Origin: MAG-121220-bin8 sp964433845
GTDB lineage: Bacteria > Bacteroidota > Bacteroidia > Flavobacteriales > Flavobacteriaceae
NCBI GenBank assembly: GCA_964433845.1
Contig: CAYSTA010000014.1
Span: forward strand, 1-34,507
Length of the DNA: 34,507 nucleotides
Direction: 5' to 3'
Numbering within the stretch: the stretch's first letter is position 1; each line of letters begins with the position of its first letter. The notes below the pieces were generated by a model. The model saw only the letters and a list, made by a program, of their open reading frames with translations. It did no database searches and had not been told where the DNA came from. The translations under genes were made by a program, and so were the position numbers. This document shows, in pieces, positions 8,252 to 16,273 of this stretch.

Positions 8252-10000
8252 ATGTACAGAACCCATAATTGTGGAGAATTAAGAGTGTCTGATTTAAATA
8301 AAGAAGTAACTCTATCTGGATGGGTACATAAATCTAGAGACAAAGGATTTATGGTCTGGATTGATCTAAGAGACAGGTATGGTATTTCACAATTAATTTT
8401 TGATGAAAAAAGAAGCTCCAAAGAACTTATTAAAAATGCCAAAGATTTAGGAAGAGAATATGTTATCCAAGTCACAGGGAAAGTAATTGAAAGAAGTTCA
8501 AAAAATACCAATATACCTACTGGTGAAATTGAGATTCTAGTTTCCGATTTACAAATATTAAACAGTTCAAAAGTTCCTCCATTTACAATTGAAAATAAAA
8601 CTGATGGAGGAGAAGAGCTCAGAATGAAATATAGATATCTTGATATTAGAAGAAATTCTATTAAGGACAAATTAATTTTTAGAAATAGAGTGAGCTCTGA
8701 AATAAGAAAATATTTAAATGGTTTAAATTTTATTGATGTAGAAACTCCGTGTCTTATAAAATCTACACCTGAGGGTGCTCGTGATTTTATAGTTCCATCT
8801 AGAATGAACTCAGGTGAATTTTATGCTCTTCCTCAGTCTCCCCAAACTTTCAAGCAGTTACTTATGGTAGGCGGATTGGATCGTTATTTTCAAATTGTAA
8901 AATGTTTTAGAGATGAAGATTTAAGGGCTGACAGACAACCTGAATTTACTCAAATTGATTGTGAAATGTCCTTTGTAAGTCAAGATGATGTTTTAAACAC
9001 CTTTGAAGGATTGACAAAACATTTACTAAAAACGATAAAGAATATAACGGTTGATAAATTCCCCAGAATTACATATGACAATGCTATTGCTAAATATGGT
9101 TCTGATAAACCTGACATTAGATTTAACATGGAATTCGCAGAACTCAGTAGTATAGCTCAACATAAAGACTTCAATATATTTAACTCTGCTGAATTAGTTA
9201 TTGGAATTTCTGTTCCTAGGGGTAATGATTTTACAAGAAAAGAAATTGAGAAATATATTGAGTGGGTAAAAAGACCTCAGATTGGAGCAAAAGGAATAGT
9301 ATATGTAAGATGTAATGAAGATGGCACATATAAATCTTCCGTTGATAAATTTTACGATCAACAAGATTTTGCAAATTGGGCAGAAAACACTAGTGCTAAT
9401 AAAGGGGATTTAATTTTTATTATGTGTGGAGACAAGGATGAGGTTAGAAACCAATTAGGTGAATTAAGATTAGAAATAGCTGAAAATCTTGGTTTAAGAA
9501 ATCCCAATGAATTCGCTCCATTGTGGGTTACGGACTTCCCCCTTCTAAAATGGGATGAGGAATCTGCAAGTTTTCACGCCATGCATCATCCTTTTACATC
9601 TCCAAAATTAGATGAAATAGATTTACTTAAGAGTAGCCCAGAGAAAGTTAAAGCTAACGCATATGATTTAGTTTTAAATGGAAATGAAATTGGTGGAGGC
9701 TCCATTAGAATTCATGATAAAAATATTCAGGCTTTAATGTTTAAACATTTAGGGTTTTCTGAAAAACAAGCAAAAGAACAGTTTGGATTTTTAATGAATG
9801 CTTTTGAATATGGTGCGCCGCCTCATGGAGGCATTGCTCTAGGCCTTGATAGACTAGTTGCTATTTTAGATGGGAATGAATCCATTAAAGACTATATAGC
9901 TTTCCCAAAGAATAACAGCGGAAAAGATATAATGATTGATGCTCCTTCATCAATTAGCAAGGAACAGCTTGATGAGCTTTCATTAAGCTATAAAAAATAA
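8252..10000 (+). CDS. aspS: Aspartyl-tRNA synthetase
   Basis: A class II synthetase charging tRNA-Asp in the cytoplasm. Its 582 residues are the usual size for the bacterial type. An N-terminal OB-fold anticodon-binding domain (about 1-105, GWVHKSRDKGFMVWIDLRDR) is followed by the catalytic core. Class II motif 2 begins FRDEDLRADRQPEF at 219, and motif 3 GIALGLDRLV lies near 527-536. The bacterial GAD insertion lies between them (about 290-400). The thioesterase gene starts at the very next base after the stop codon, so these two and the small membrane gene probably form one transcript. I see no good promoter match in the 36 bp upstream, so read-through from the efflux operon is possible. Confidence 0.97.
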   Translation: MYRTHNCGELRVSDLNKEVTLSGWVHKSRDKGFMVWIDLRDRYGISQLIFDEKRSSKELIKNAKDLGREYVIQVTGKVIERSSKNTNIPTGEIEILVSDLQILNSSKVPPFTIENKTDGGEELRMKYRYLDIRRNSIKDKLIFRNRVSSEIRKYLNGLNFIDVETPCLIKSTPEGARDFIVPSRMNSGEFYALPQSPQTFKQLLMVGGLDRYFQIVKCFRDEDLRADRQPEFTQIDCEMSFVSQDDVLNTFEGLTKHLLKTIKNITVDKFPRITYDNAIAKYGSDKPDIRFNMEFAELSSIAQHKDFNIFNSAELVIGISVPRGNDFTRKEIEKYIEWVKRPQIGAKGIVYVRCNEDGTYKSSVDKFYDQQDFANWAENTSANKGDLIFIMCGDKDEVRNQLGELRLEIAENLGLRNPNEFAPLWVTDFPLLKWDEESASFHAMHHPFTSPKLDEIDLLKSSPEKVKANAYDLVLNGNEIGGGSIRIHDKNIQALMFKHLGFSEKQAKEQFGFLMNAFEYGAPPHGGIALGLDRLVAILDGNESIKDYIAFPKNNSGKDIMIDAPSSISKEQLDELSLSYKK

Positions 10001-10393
10001 ATGAAGACTTTAGAAAAAGAAATTACAGTTTCTAAAAATGATTTAGATGACTTAAATCATGTAAATAATGTTGTTTACATTCATTGGATACAAGAAATTG
10101 CAAAAAAACATTGGAAAATTCTTGTTTCAAATGAAATAATAAAAAATTATTACTGGGTCTTATTAGAGCATCAAATAAAATACCTCCATCCCGCATTATT
10201 AAATGACAAAATTAGACTTAAGACATATATCGAAAAAACTGAGGGAATTAAGTCAAGCAGAATAGTAGAAATATATAATAAAGATACTAACAAATTGCTT
10301 GTAACTTCTACAACTATATGGTGTTTAATTAATGCTAAAACAAATAAGCCCAATAGAATAACAGATGAAATAAGACAGGCCTTTAGCGAATGA
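10001..10393 (+). CDS. Acyl-CoA thioesterase, 4HBT/hotdog fold
   Basis: A 130-residue single-hotdog protein predicted to hydrolyse acyl-CoA thioesters. The motif from Asp17, DLNHVNNVVY, matches the active-site region of the 4-hydroxybenzoyl-CoA thioesterase family, where Asp17 is the catalytic residue; here it falls at the same number. The rest (HQIKYLHPALLNDKIRLKTYI and the RIVEIYN strand) fits the hotdog helix and sheet. Such genes are widespread and their physiological substrate is usually unknown. It abuts aspS without a spacer and overlaps the next gene by four bases (ATGA), indicating translational coupling. Confidence 0.85.
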   Translation: MKTLEKEITVSKNDLDDLNHVNNVVYIHWIQEIAKKHWKILVSNEIIKNYYWVLLEHQIKYLHPALLNDKIRLKTYIEKTEGIKSSRIVEIYNKDTNKLLVTSTTIWCLINAKTNKPNRITDEIRQAFSE

Positions 10394-10635
10394 AAAAAAT
10401 CATTTTTTTATTATTTATTAGTCTAATCATTAGTATTTCTATAGGCTTTTATTTCAAAATGCAAAATGAAGATCTTGGAAATAAGATTATTGGGTTTAGT
10501 ATACTGGTTTTAGTTTTTGTTTTTATGCCCCTTTTTATTTACAATGGTTGGAGGGGTAAAAAGCTAAGCGATTACACTTTGAGCAATGAAAAAATTCAGA
10601 AAACGAAGTCAAAATCTTCAAAATCAACTAAGTAA
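10390..10635 (+). CDS. Small two-helix membrane protein, unknown function
   Basis: I do not recognise a named family. The 81 residues contain two hydrophobic helices (about 4-22 and 33-53) separated by a short polar loop, then a very Lys/Ser-rich tail (KTKSKSSKSTK). By the positive-inside rule that tail, with the Arg-Gly-Lys-Lys just after helix 2, should be cytoplasmic. Translation is coupled to the thioesterase through an ATGA overlap, which argues that it is a real gene. The 50 bp after its stop lead into the csp promoter. Confidence 0.65.
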   Translation: MKKIIFLLFISLIISISIGFYFKMQNEDLGNKIIGFSILVLVFVFMPLFIYNGWRGKKLSDYTLSNEKIQKTKSKSSKSTK

Positions 10636-10680
10636 ACTAAATGATTTAAACTCAAATAACAATACTTTATATATTATTAC

Positions 10681-10688
10681 TACATTTG
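10681..10688 (+). promoter_or_regulatory. Promoter -7 element of the cold-shock gene
   Basis: TACATTTG matches TAnnTTTG exactly, 27 bp before the csp start codon. No strong -33 TTG is seen at the expected spacing. The TTG inside this element opens a longer in-frame reading of csp, which is therefore not the real start. Confidence 0.65.
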
Positions 10689-10715
10689 TTACTTAAATTA
10701 AATCAATTTTTATTA

Positions 10716-10913
10716 ATGACTGGTACAGTAAAATTTTTTAATGGAGCCAAAGGTTATGGTTTCATTACAAACGACGAAACGAGCGAAGATATTTTCGTTC
10801 ATGTTACTTCTTTAGACGGTATTAGACTAAACGAAGGAGACAAAGTAGAATATTCAGAAGAGGATGGGAAAAAGGGGAAAGTTGCAACAGAAGTTAAACT
10901 TATAGAAGAATAG
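10716..10913 (+). CDS. Cold-shock-domain protein (CspA family)
   Basis: A 65-residue single-stranded nucleic-acid-binding protein acting as an RNA chaperone. The first residues MTGTVKFFNGAKGYGFI contain RNP1 (KGYGFI), and DIFVHVTSL is RNP2; the fold continues to a C-terminal VEYSEEDGKKGKVATEV. The length is standard for CspA. The ATG at 10716 is chosen because it gives the canonical N-terminus and sits a short leader downstream of a -7 element; the TTG start at 10686 lies within that element. The leader is too short for an E. coli-style long cold-shock 5' UTR. A strong terminator follows 22 bp after the stop. Confidence 0.95.
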   Translation: MTGTVKFFNGAKGYGFITNDETSEDIFVHVTSLDGIRLNEGDKVEYSEEDGKKGKVATEVKLIEE

Positions 10914-10935
10914 TATTTTATTTTTTAAGAAACTG

Positions 10936-10961
10936 AAAACCCTCATTAAAGTGAGGGTTTT
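10936..10961. terminator. Bidirectional intrinsic terminator between csp and tadA
   Basis: A perfect 10-bp stem, AAAACCCTCA, loop TTAAAG, TGAGGGTTTT, followed by a T-rich run on the plus strand and preceded by an A-rich run, so it can act on both strands. It sits between two convergent genes and its last base is the last base of the tadA stop codon. Confidence 0.9.
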
Positions 10962-11410
10962 TATTTTAGTTTTCTTTTCTTTTCAAAAAACTCATCGATT
11001 AAAACTTTTGACTCAGAAGATAAAATTCCATCAATTATTTTAGTTTTCGGATGAAGTTTAGTTTTCATAGCTCTAAAACCCCTATGAGAATCGCTCGCTC
11101 CAATTACAATTTTAGAAATTTGAGACCAATATAACGCCCCTGCGCACATTTGACATGGCTCAAGTGTAATGTATAAAGTACAATCTTTTAAATATTTTCC
11201 TCCAATATAATTAGCTGCACTAGTAATTGCTTGCATTTCAGCATGAGCAGTAACATCATTTAAGGTCTCCGTTAAATTATGTGCGCGTGCTATGATTTGA
11301 TTGTTGCTTACAATTACTGCTCCTATCGGAACCTCATCTTTTTGTAAAGCAATTTTTGCCTCATCAATAGCTCTTCTCATATAATATTTGTCATCATATA
11401 GCTCAATCAT
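10961..11410 (-). CDS. tadA: tRNA-specific adenosine deaminase TadA
   Basis: Converts A34 of tRNA-Arg(ACG) to inosine. The 149 residues show the zinc-dependent cytidine deaminase fold: HAE at 56-58 (His ligand and catalytic Glu) and PCQMC at 85-89 (the two Cys ligands). The N-terminal MRRAIDEAKIALQKDEVPIGAVIV and central TLYITLEPCQMCAGAL are typical of TadA rather than of nucleoside deaminases. It follows dgt by 2 bp on the same strand, so the two are probably co-transcribed. A guanine-deaminase-like assignment is possible for this fold but less likely given the sequence. Confidence 0.92.
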   Translation of the reverse strand: MIELYDDKYYMRRAIDEAKIALQKDEVPIGAVIVSNNQIIARAHNLTETLNDVTAHAEMQAITSAANYIGGKYLKDCTLYITLEPCQMCAGALYWSQISKIVIGASDSHRGFRAMKTKLHPKTKIIDGILSSESKVLIDEFFEKKRKLK

Positions 11411-11412
11411 AG

Positions 11413-12732
11413 TTAACCCATTTTTTTATACCATTCCAAAGCTTTTCCATCGGTTAAACTAGCAATAAAACAACTGATATCTAAAAGCTGTGTATATAAA
11501 TCTCCTTCTTTATGTACATATGATTTTGGAATACATCCAAGTGCGAGTTCATCAAATGCAGTTGTTTTGTTATGTTGATTATTTACTGCCGCTTTTATAA
11601 AAATGTTTAAAAGATGATGAATAGCTTGATACCCTTTTAATTCTTTTTCAATCACTTCTTCTGACTTATAAACTTTTTCAATACTTATATTGATAATATC
11701 TTTCATTTGAGCTTTGTATGCACTATTCTCTAAAATAGATTTAGAATATTCTCCCTTAAGTAAAGCTTCTTCATTTTTTATAAAAATATCAACGGCATCA
11801 TTTATTAAAGTATTCACTGAAAGCGCTCTTAAGTAAGCAACCCTGTCAGATTTATGCTCCAAAGCATTATATTTTTTAGTATCTATACTTCCCTTTACAA
11901 GTCTTATTAAATATTCTAAAGCAAATTCTTCAGATATCCATCCTAAATTAATTCCATCTTCAAAATCTATCAATGTATAACAAATATCATCAGCCGCTTC
12001 AACTAGAAATGCCAATGGGTGTCTAAAAAAATTTCCACTCGATTGATTTAATCCCAATTCTGAAGCAATATCATTAAAAAACTCATGTTGTGATTCAAAA
12101 AAACCAAATTTTTTGTCCTTAATATGTGAAGATGGTTTTTTTGGAATTGATCCTTTTGGATATTTACTAAATGCTCCCAAAGTTGCATAGCTAAGTCTTA
12201 ATCCTCCTGGAATTCCAACCTTATTTTCACAGAGAATTTTAAAGCCATTTGCATTTCCCTCAAAATCACATAAATCTTGATATTGCTGAGGGCTTAATTG
12301 TGATTTAAAATTTGATCCCTCACCGTTTTTAAAATAATCCCCAATTGCCATCTCTCCACTATGACCAAATGGGGGGTTGCCAATATCATGAGCCAAACTT
12401 GCCGCTGCAACAATTGCTCCAAAATCTGTGCTTTGAAATCCATGCGTTTCCTTTAAGTAAGGATACTTTTCAATTATAATTTTTCCAGCTTTTCTTCCCA
12501 AACTTCTTCCTACAACTGAAACTTCTAAACTATGGGTAAGCCTTGTATGAACAAAACTTTTTTTCGAAAATGGTATAACTTGTGTTTTATCTTGAAGGGA
12601 TCTAAAAGAAGATGAAAAAATTATTCTATCGTAATCTACTTCAAAACCAATTCGAGTTTCATCTTGTTCTATGCGTAATCTTTTTAGAGTATCTCCATGT
12701 CTCTTTAATGAAAGTAGTTTTTCCCAGTTCAT
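11413..12732 (-). CDS. dgt: dGTP triphosphohydrolase-type dNTPase
   Basis: An HD-domain hydrolase that removes triphosphate from dGTP (and often other dNTPs), trimming the dNTP pool. Of its 439 residues, the metal-site motifs are His67 in LTHSLEV and His115-Asp116 in AHDIGNPPFGHSGE. The N-terminal RRLR-like segment and FRSLQDKTQV precede the HD fold as in the family. A C-terminal helical region contributes to the oligomer. The usual flavobacterial neighbour is not obvious, but here it leads directly into tadA. Substrate range between the Dgt and broader dNTPase subfamilies cannot be settled from motifs alone. Confidence 0.92.
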   Translation of the reverse strand: MNWEKLLSLKRHGDTLKRLRIEQDETRIGFEVDYDRIIFSSSFRSLQDKTQVIPFSKKSFVHTRLTHSLEVSVVGRSLGRKAGKIIIEKYPYLKETHGFQSTDFGAIVAAASLAHDIGNPPFGHSGEMAIGDYFKNGEGSNFKSQLSPQQYQDLCDFEGNANGFKILCENKVGIPGGLRLSYATLGAFSKYPKGSIPKKPSSHIKDKKFGFFESQHEFFNDIASELGLNQSSGNFFRHPLAFLVEAADDICYTLIDFEDGINLGWISEEFALEYLIRLVKGSIDTKKYNALEHKSDRVAYLRALSVNTLINDAVDIFIKNEEALLKGEYSKSILENSAYKAQMKDIINISIEKVYKSEEVIEKELKGYQAIHHLLNIFIKAAVNNQHNKTTAFDELALGCIPKSYVHKEGDLYTQLLDISCFIASLTDGKALEWYKKMG

Positions 12733-12772
12733 GAATGCAATTTAACAAATCATTATTAATAGAAAGCAGAAA

Positions 12773-12797
12773 ACATTAATAACATTAACTTAACATT
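12773..12797 (+). promoter_or_regulatory. Direct repeats upstream of the porin-PiT operon, possible Pho box
   Basis: TAACATT at 12780-12786 recurs at 12791-12797, exactly 11 bp apart with a four-base spacer, and a looser copy (AAACATT) lies at 12771-12777. Seven-base direct repeats with 11-bp periodicity are the layout of PhoB boxes in other bacteria, and they lie just upstream of or over the -33 region of the phosphate genes. The repeats are seen; the regulator is inferred. Confidence 0.4.
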
Positions 12798-12823
12798 GGT
12801 TTAGAAAACTTAATAGATATTTG
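12796..12823 (+). promoter_or_regulatory. Candidate promoter of the porin-PiT operon
   Basis: TTG at 12796-12798, 17 bp, then GATATTTG at 12816-12823, one mismatch from TAnnTTTG. The start codon at 12844 follows with a leader of about 15 nt. The imperfect -7 and overlap with direct repeats would suit an activated promoter. Confidence 0.5.
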
Positions 12824-12843
12824 TCTACGACTAAACTAATCGA

Positions 12844-13848
12844 ATGAATACAAATAATATTTTATTTGCATTAATCTTAATTCTTTTTAGCTATAATCTT
12901 TTTTCTCAAGATGAATTTGAACCCAACGGATCTCCACATTTTAAAGTCTTTTGGAATTATCATAACGATTTTACTGAAAACGTTACTAAAGCAAGTGCTT
13001 TTGAACTTAAAAGGGTATATCTAGGTTATAAATATGAGTTTAGTAAGAATATGTCTGCTAAAATTACTTATGATATTGGCAGTAATTCCGGCGGAAGTGA
13101 ATATACAGCCTATGTAAAAATTGCTCAACTTGATTGGAAATTAAACTCCATAATAAAACTAAGTCTAGGATTAATTGGAAATAAGCAGTTTAATGACCAG
13201 GAAAGTTTATGGGGTTATCGCTATACATATAAAGGTTTTCTAAATGAAAATAAATTTGGAGCAAGTGCTGACCTAGGATTTAATTCTGAGTTTACAATTA
13301 ATCCAAAACTTAAAATGAACTTGTTTGTATTTAATGGTGAGGGATATAAATCTCTACAAGACGATGATGGATATCAAAGAATAGGCACAAGTTTTATTTA
13401 TAATTTCTCTAATAAACTTACTGGAAAAATATACTTCGATTCGCACCCTTCTAAGAATGCTAAGGCAATAATCAATAGCTCTATTTTCTTAGGATATAAA
13501 GAAACTAATTTTAGAGTAGGAGTTGAGTATGGTAAAATTAAAAATGGCAGAACATATAAAAATGGAGATGATGGTCATAGTAGAGATGGATTTTCAGTTT
13601 TTGTGACTCAAAGTCTAAAAAATAATTTTGAAATTTATACTCGTTATGATAGTATTGGTTCAAATATTCTCTCAGGACAATCAAAGCCTTGGAATTATAG
13701 CAATGATGGTAGTTTGGTGATATTTGGAACACAATATAAAGCATTTGAGGGAGTAAAATTTAATTTAAATTTTAGAATGTATAATTATACGAGCGCCATA
13801 ATCAAGGACAAATCCGCAATCTATTTAAATGCTGAATTTAAAATATAA
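12844..13848 (+). CDS. Outer-membrane beta-barrel porin, probably phosphate-linked
   Basis: 334 residues with a signal peptide (about 1-21, ending LFS before Gln-Asp) and then alternating, aromatic-rich beta strands typical of a barrel: AFELKRVYLGYKYEF, KITYDIGSNSGGSEY, KIYFDSHPS, FEIYTRYD. It ends with an odd-numbered strand pattern, NAEFKI, near the C-terminus. The opening FELKRVYLGY resembles the phosphate-selective porin OprO/OprP type as seen in Bacteroidota. The PiT transporter gene begins 3 bp after the stop codon, so this is probably the outer-membrane phosphate entry step. Specificity is inferred from the neighbour. Confidence 0.75.
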   Translation: MNTNNILFALILILFSYNLFSQDEFEPNGSPHFKVFWNYHNDFTENVTKASAFELKRVYLGYKYEFSKNMSAKITYDIGSNSGGSEYTAYVKIAQLDWKLNSIIKLSLGLIGNKQFNDQESLWGYRYTYKGFLNENKFGASADLGFNSEFTINPKLKMNLFVFNGEGYKSLQDDDGYQRIGTSFIYNFSNKLTGKIYFDSHPSKNAKAIINSSIFLGYKETNFRVGVEYGKIKNGRTYKNGDDGHSRDGFSVFVTQSLKNNFEIYTRYDSIGSNILSGQSKPWNYSNDGSLVIFGTQYKAFEGVKFNLNFRMYNYTSAIIKDKSAIYLNAEFKI

Positions 13849-13851
13849 AAA

Positions 13852-16215
13852 ATGAATTTTCTTAACTTTAATTTTATGTCAAATCTTTTTGAATTATCTT
13901 TTTTTACTAGTCAATTAAATTCTGAAATGGATATTTATCTAGTAATGGTAATTGCATTGGCTCTTCTAGCAATTGGGGACTTAGTTGTTGGGGTAAGCAA
14001 TGATGCTGTTAACTTTTTAAATTCTGCGATAGGATCAAAAGTCCTCAGTTATAATACTATAATGTTAGTAGCCAGTCTTGGAATTGCAGTAGGGGCTATT
14101 TTTTCTAGTGGAATGATGGAAGTTGCTAGAAAAGGAATCTTTAATCCTGAAATGTTTTTCTTTTCTGAAATCATGATAATATTTATGGCTGTAATGATAA
14201 CTGATATTCTTTTACTTGATTTTTTCAATACACTAGGGATGCCAACATCAACAACAGTATCTATTGTTTTTGAACTTTTGGGGGCAGCTGTTGCTGTATC
14301 TATAATTAAGATCTATGCTAGTCAAGGAGAGCTAATAGAATTAGCAAATTATATTAACGTATCAAAAGCTACTCAAATAATTTTTGGAATATTACTGTCT
14401 GTATTTGTAGCATTTTCAGTAGGCGCAGTTGTACAATATATATCTCGTGTTCTTCTTTCTTTTAGATTTGAAGAAAAAGCAAAATGGGTTGGAGCTCTAT
14501 TTGGAGGAATCGCCCTAACCTCCATAGCCTATTTTATATTGATGAAAGGGATTAAAGGCACTCCTTATGCAAAACAAAGTTTTGATGTTTTAAACGGGTC
14601 GACCATTGCTGCTTTTATGGAAAATGAAGTCATTCTTATTACTATAATTTCTTTTTTAATATTGTTTTTAATTTCTGCTCTATTTATATACGTTTTAAAT
14701 TTTAATATATATAAATTAATAATTGCTATTGGAACATTTTCTTTAGCATTAGCTTTTGCTGGAAATGATCTGGTTAATTTTATTGGGGTTCCAATTGCTG
14801 CATGGCAATCTTACGAAGCTTGGGTCTCCTCAGGATTAGAAGCAGGGGCTTTTTCAATGGAAGCTTTATCGGCTAAAGTTCCTACACCTACTCTTCTATT
14901 GTTGTTTGCAGGATTAGTAATGGTGATTACATTATGGTTCTCCTCAAGAGCCAAGACAGTTGTTAAAACATCTATTGATTTATCTAATCAAGAAGAAACA
15001 AAAGAAAGATTTAGTCCAAATTTTCTTTCAAGAAATCTTGTAAGGATTGCTGTAAATATTTCTAATGCTTTTGATAAAATTGTTCCTGAAAAAATAAATC
15101 AAAAAATAGAAAAACAATTTGAAAAGCCTGTCCTAAAACTTAGTTCTAATAAAAAATTAGCATTGCCTGCCTTTGATCAAATCAGAGCTGCTGTAAATTT
15201 AATGGTTGCTGCAATTTTAATATCGATTGCAACTTCTTTTAAACTCCCTTTGTCAACAACCTATGTAACTTTTATGGTAGCCATGGGTACTTCTCTTGCC
15301 GATAGAGCTTGGGGAACTGAAAGTGCAGTTTACAGAGTTGCTGGAGTTATTAGTGTTATTGCAGGATGGTTTTTTACTGCGCTAAGTGCTTTTGTGGGTT
15401 GTGGAATTATAGCCTGTATTATTCATATTGGAGGGCCTACTGCTATTGCAATTTTACTTTTCATTGCTCTTCTTCTTCTGGCAAGAAATTACATGAGTCA
15501 TAAACAAGAAACAGACCTAATTAAAAGTGAAGATGCGTTGAGTTTAGCTGAAAGCCGTTCAATTCAAGGACTGATAATTGAAAGTTCAAATAATGTTTCC
15601 AAGGCTTCTAAAAAAATAAAAAATATTTTTTCAAAATCAATAACAGGATTAGCAACCCAAGATTTAAAAGGGCTGAAAAAAAATAAAAAAGCAGTAAAAT
15701 CTCTTTCTGGTGAAATTGACGATTTAAGAAATGATCTGTATTATTTTATTAGAAATTTAGATGATTCTACAATTAAAGGTGCAAGTAATTTTTATATAAA
15801 TGTATTAGGTTCACTTGAAGATATTGCTCAATCATTAGAGTATATTTCTAAAATTACATTTAAGCATATTAATAATAATCATAAGGCTTTAACCTTTAAT
15901 CAAATTAGGGAATTAAAAGAAATTTCCCTGCAATTAGAAACTCTGTTTGATAGAGTTAAATTTGCTTTTTCTAAAAATAATTTTGGAGAGATTAATAATA
16001 TCCTTAACACAAAACAAAGCATCTATGACTCGGTCAAAGAAAAAATTAATCTTCAAATTTCTAGAACAAAAGATGAAGAGTCAAGCCCAAAAAATACAAC
16101 TCTGTATTTTAGTATTCTAACAGAAACTAAAGACTTAATTAAAGCCATTGTAAATCTTTTAGATCTTTATAACGAACAATATGATGCTAAAGTGAAACCG
16201 CGATCATCAAAATAA
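13852..16215 (+). CDS. PiT-family phosphate transporter with C-terminal PhoU-like domain
   Basis: An inner-membrane, ion-coupled inorganic phosphate permease of 787 residues. Both PiT signatures are present: GVSNDAVNFLNSA near residue 47 (Asn50-Asp51) and GNDLVNFIGVP near 304, each within a duplicated helical block. A polar linker (about 365-440) separates it from the later TM helices, which include LPLSTTYVTFMVAMGTSLADRAWG. After the last TM helix (about 550) follows a soluble all-helical tail of some 235 residues that looks like a PhoU/DUF47 helical bundle, a role filled by a separate gene in many bacteria. It is coupled to the porin gene upstream. Confidence 0.92.
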   Translation: MNFLNFNFMSNLFELSFFTSQLNSEMDIYLVMVIALALLAIGDLVVGVSNDAVNFLNSAIGSKVLSYNTIMLVASLGIAVGAIFSSGMMEVARKGIFNPEMFFFSEIMIIFMAVMITDILLLDFFNTLGMPTSTTVSIVFELLGAAVAVSIIKIYASQGELIELANYINVSKATQIIFGILLSVFVAFSVGAVVQYISRVLLSFRFEEKAKWVGALFGGIALTSIAYFILMKGIKGTPYAKQSFDVLNGSTIAAFMENEVILITIISFLILFLISALFIYVLNFNIYKLIIAIGTFSLALAFAGNDLVNFIGVPIAAWQSYEAWVSSGLEAGAFSMEALSAKVPTPTLLLLFAGLVMVITLWFSSRAKTVVKTSIDLSNQEETKERFSPNFLSRNLVRIAVNISNAFDKIVPEKINQKIEKQFEKPVLKLSSNKKLALPAFDQIRAAVNLMVAAILISIATSFKLPLSTTYVTFMVAMGTSLADRAWGTESAVYRVAGVISVIAGWFFTALSAFVGCGIIACIIHIGGPTAIAILLFIALLLLARNYMSHKQETDLIKSEDALSLAESRSIQGLIIESSNNVSKASKKIKNIFSKSITGLATQDLKGLKKNKKAVKSLSGEIDDLRNDLYYFIRNLDDSTIKGASNFYINVLGSLEDIAQSLEYISKITFKHINNNHKALTFNQIRELKEISLQLETLFDRVKFAFSKNNFGEINNILNTKQSIYDSVKEKINLQISRTKDEESSPKNTTLYFSILTETKDLIKAIVNLLDLYNEQYDAKVKPRSSK

Positions 16216-16227
16216 TTTACTCTTTGG

Positions 16228-16267
16228 ATAATAAAAAAATGACTCAATAGAATCCCTTTTTTATTAT
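16228..16267. terminator. A/T-only hairpin between convergent pit and nrdA genes
   Basis: ATAATAAAAAA (16228-16238) pairs with TTTTTTATTAT (16257-16267) around an 18-base loop. All pairs are A-T, so the hairpin is weak, but its position between two convergent stop codons fits a bidirectional terminator. Confidence 0.35.
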
Positions 16268-16273
16268 TTAAAA

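Noticed and set aside
8239..8670. A 143-codon minus-strand open frame over the start of aspS
   Set aside because: It lies fully antisense to the conserved aspS N-terminal domain and shows no recognisable domain.
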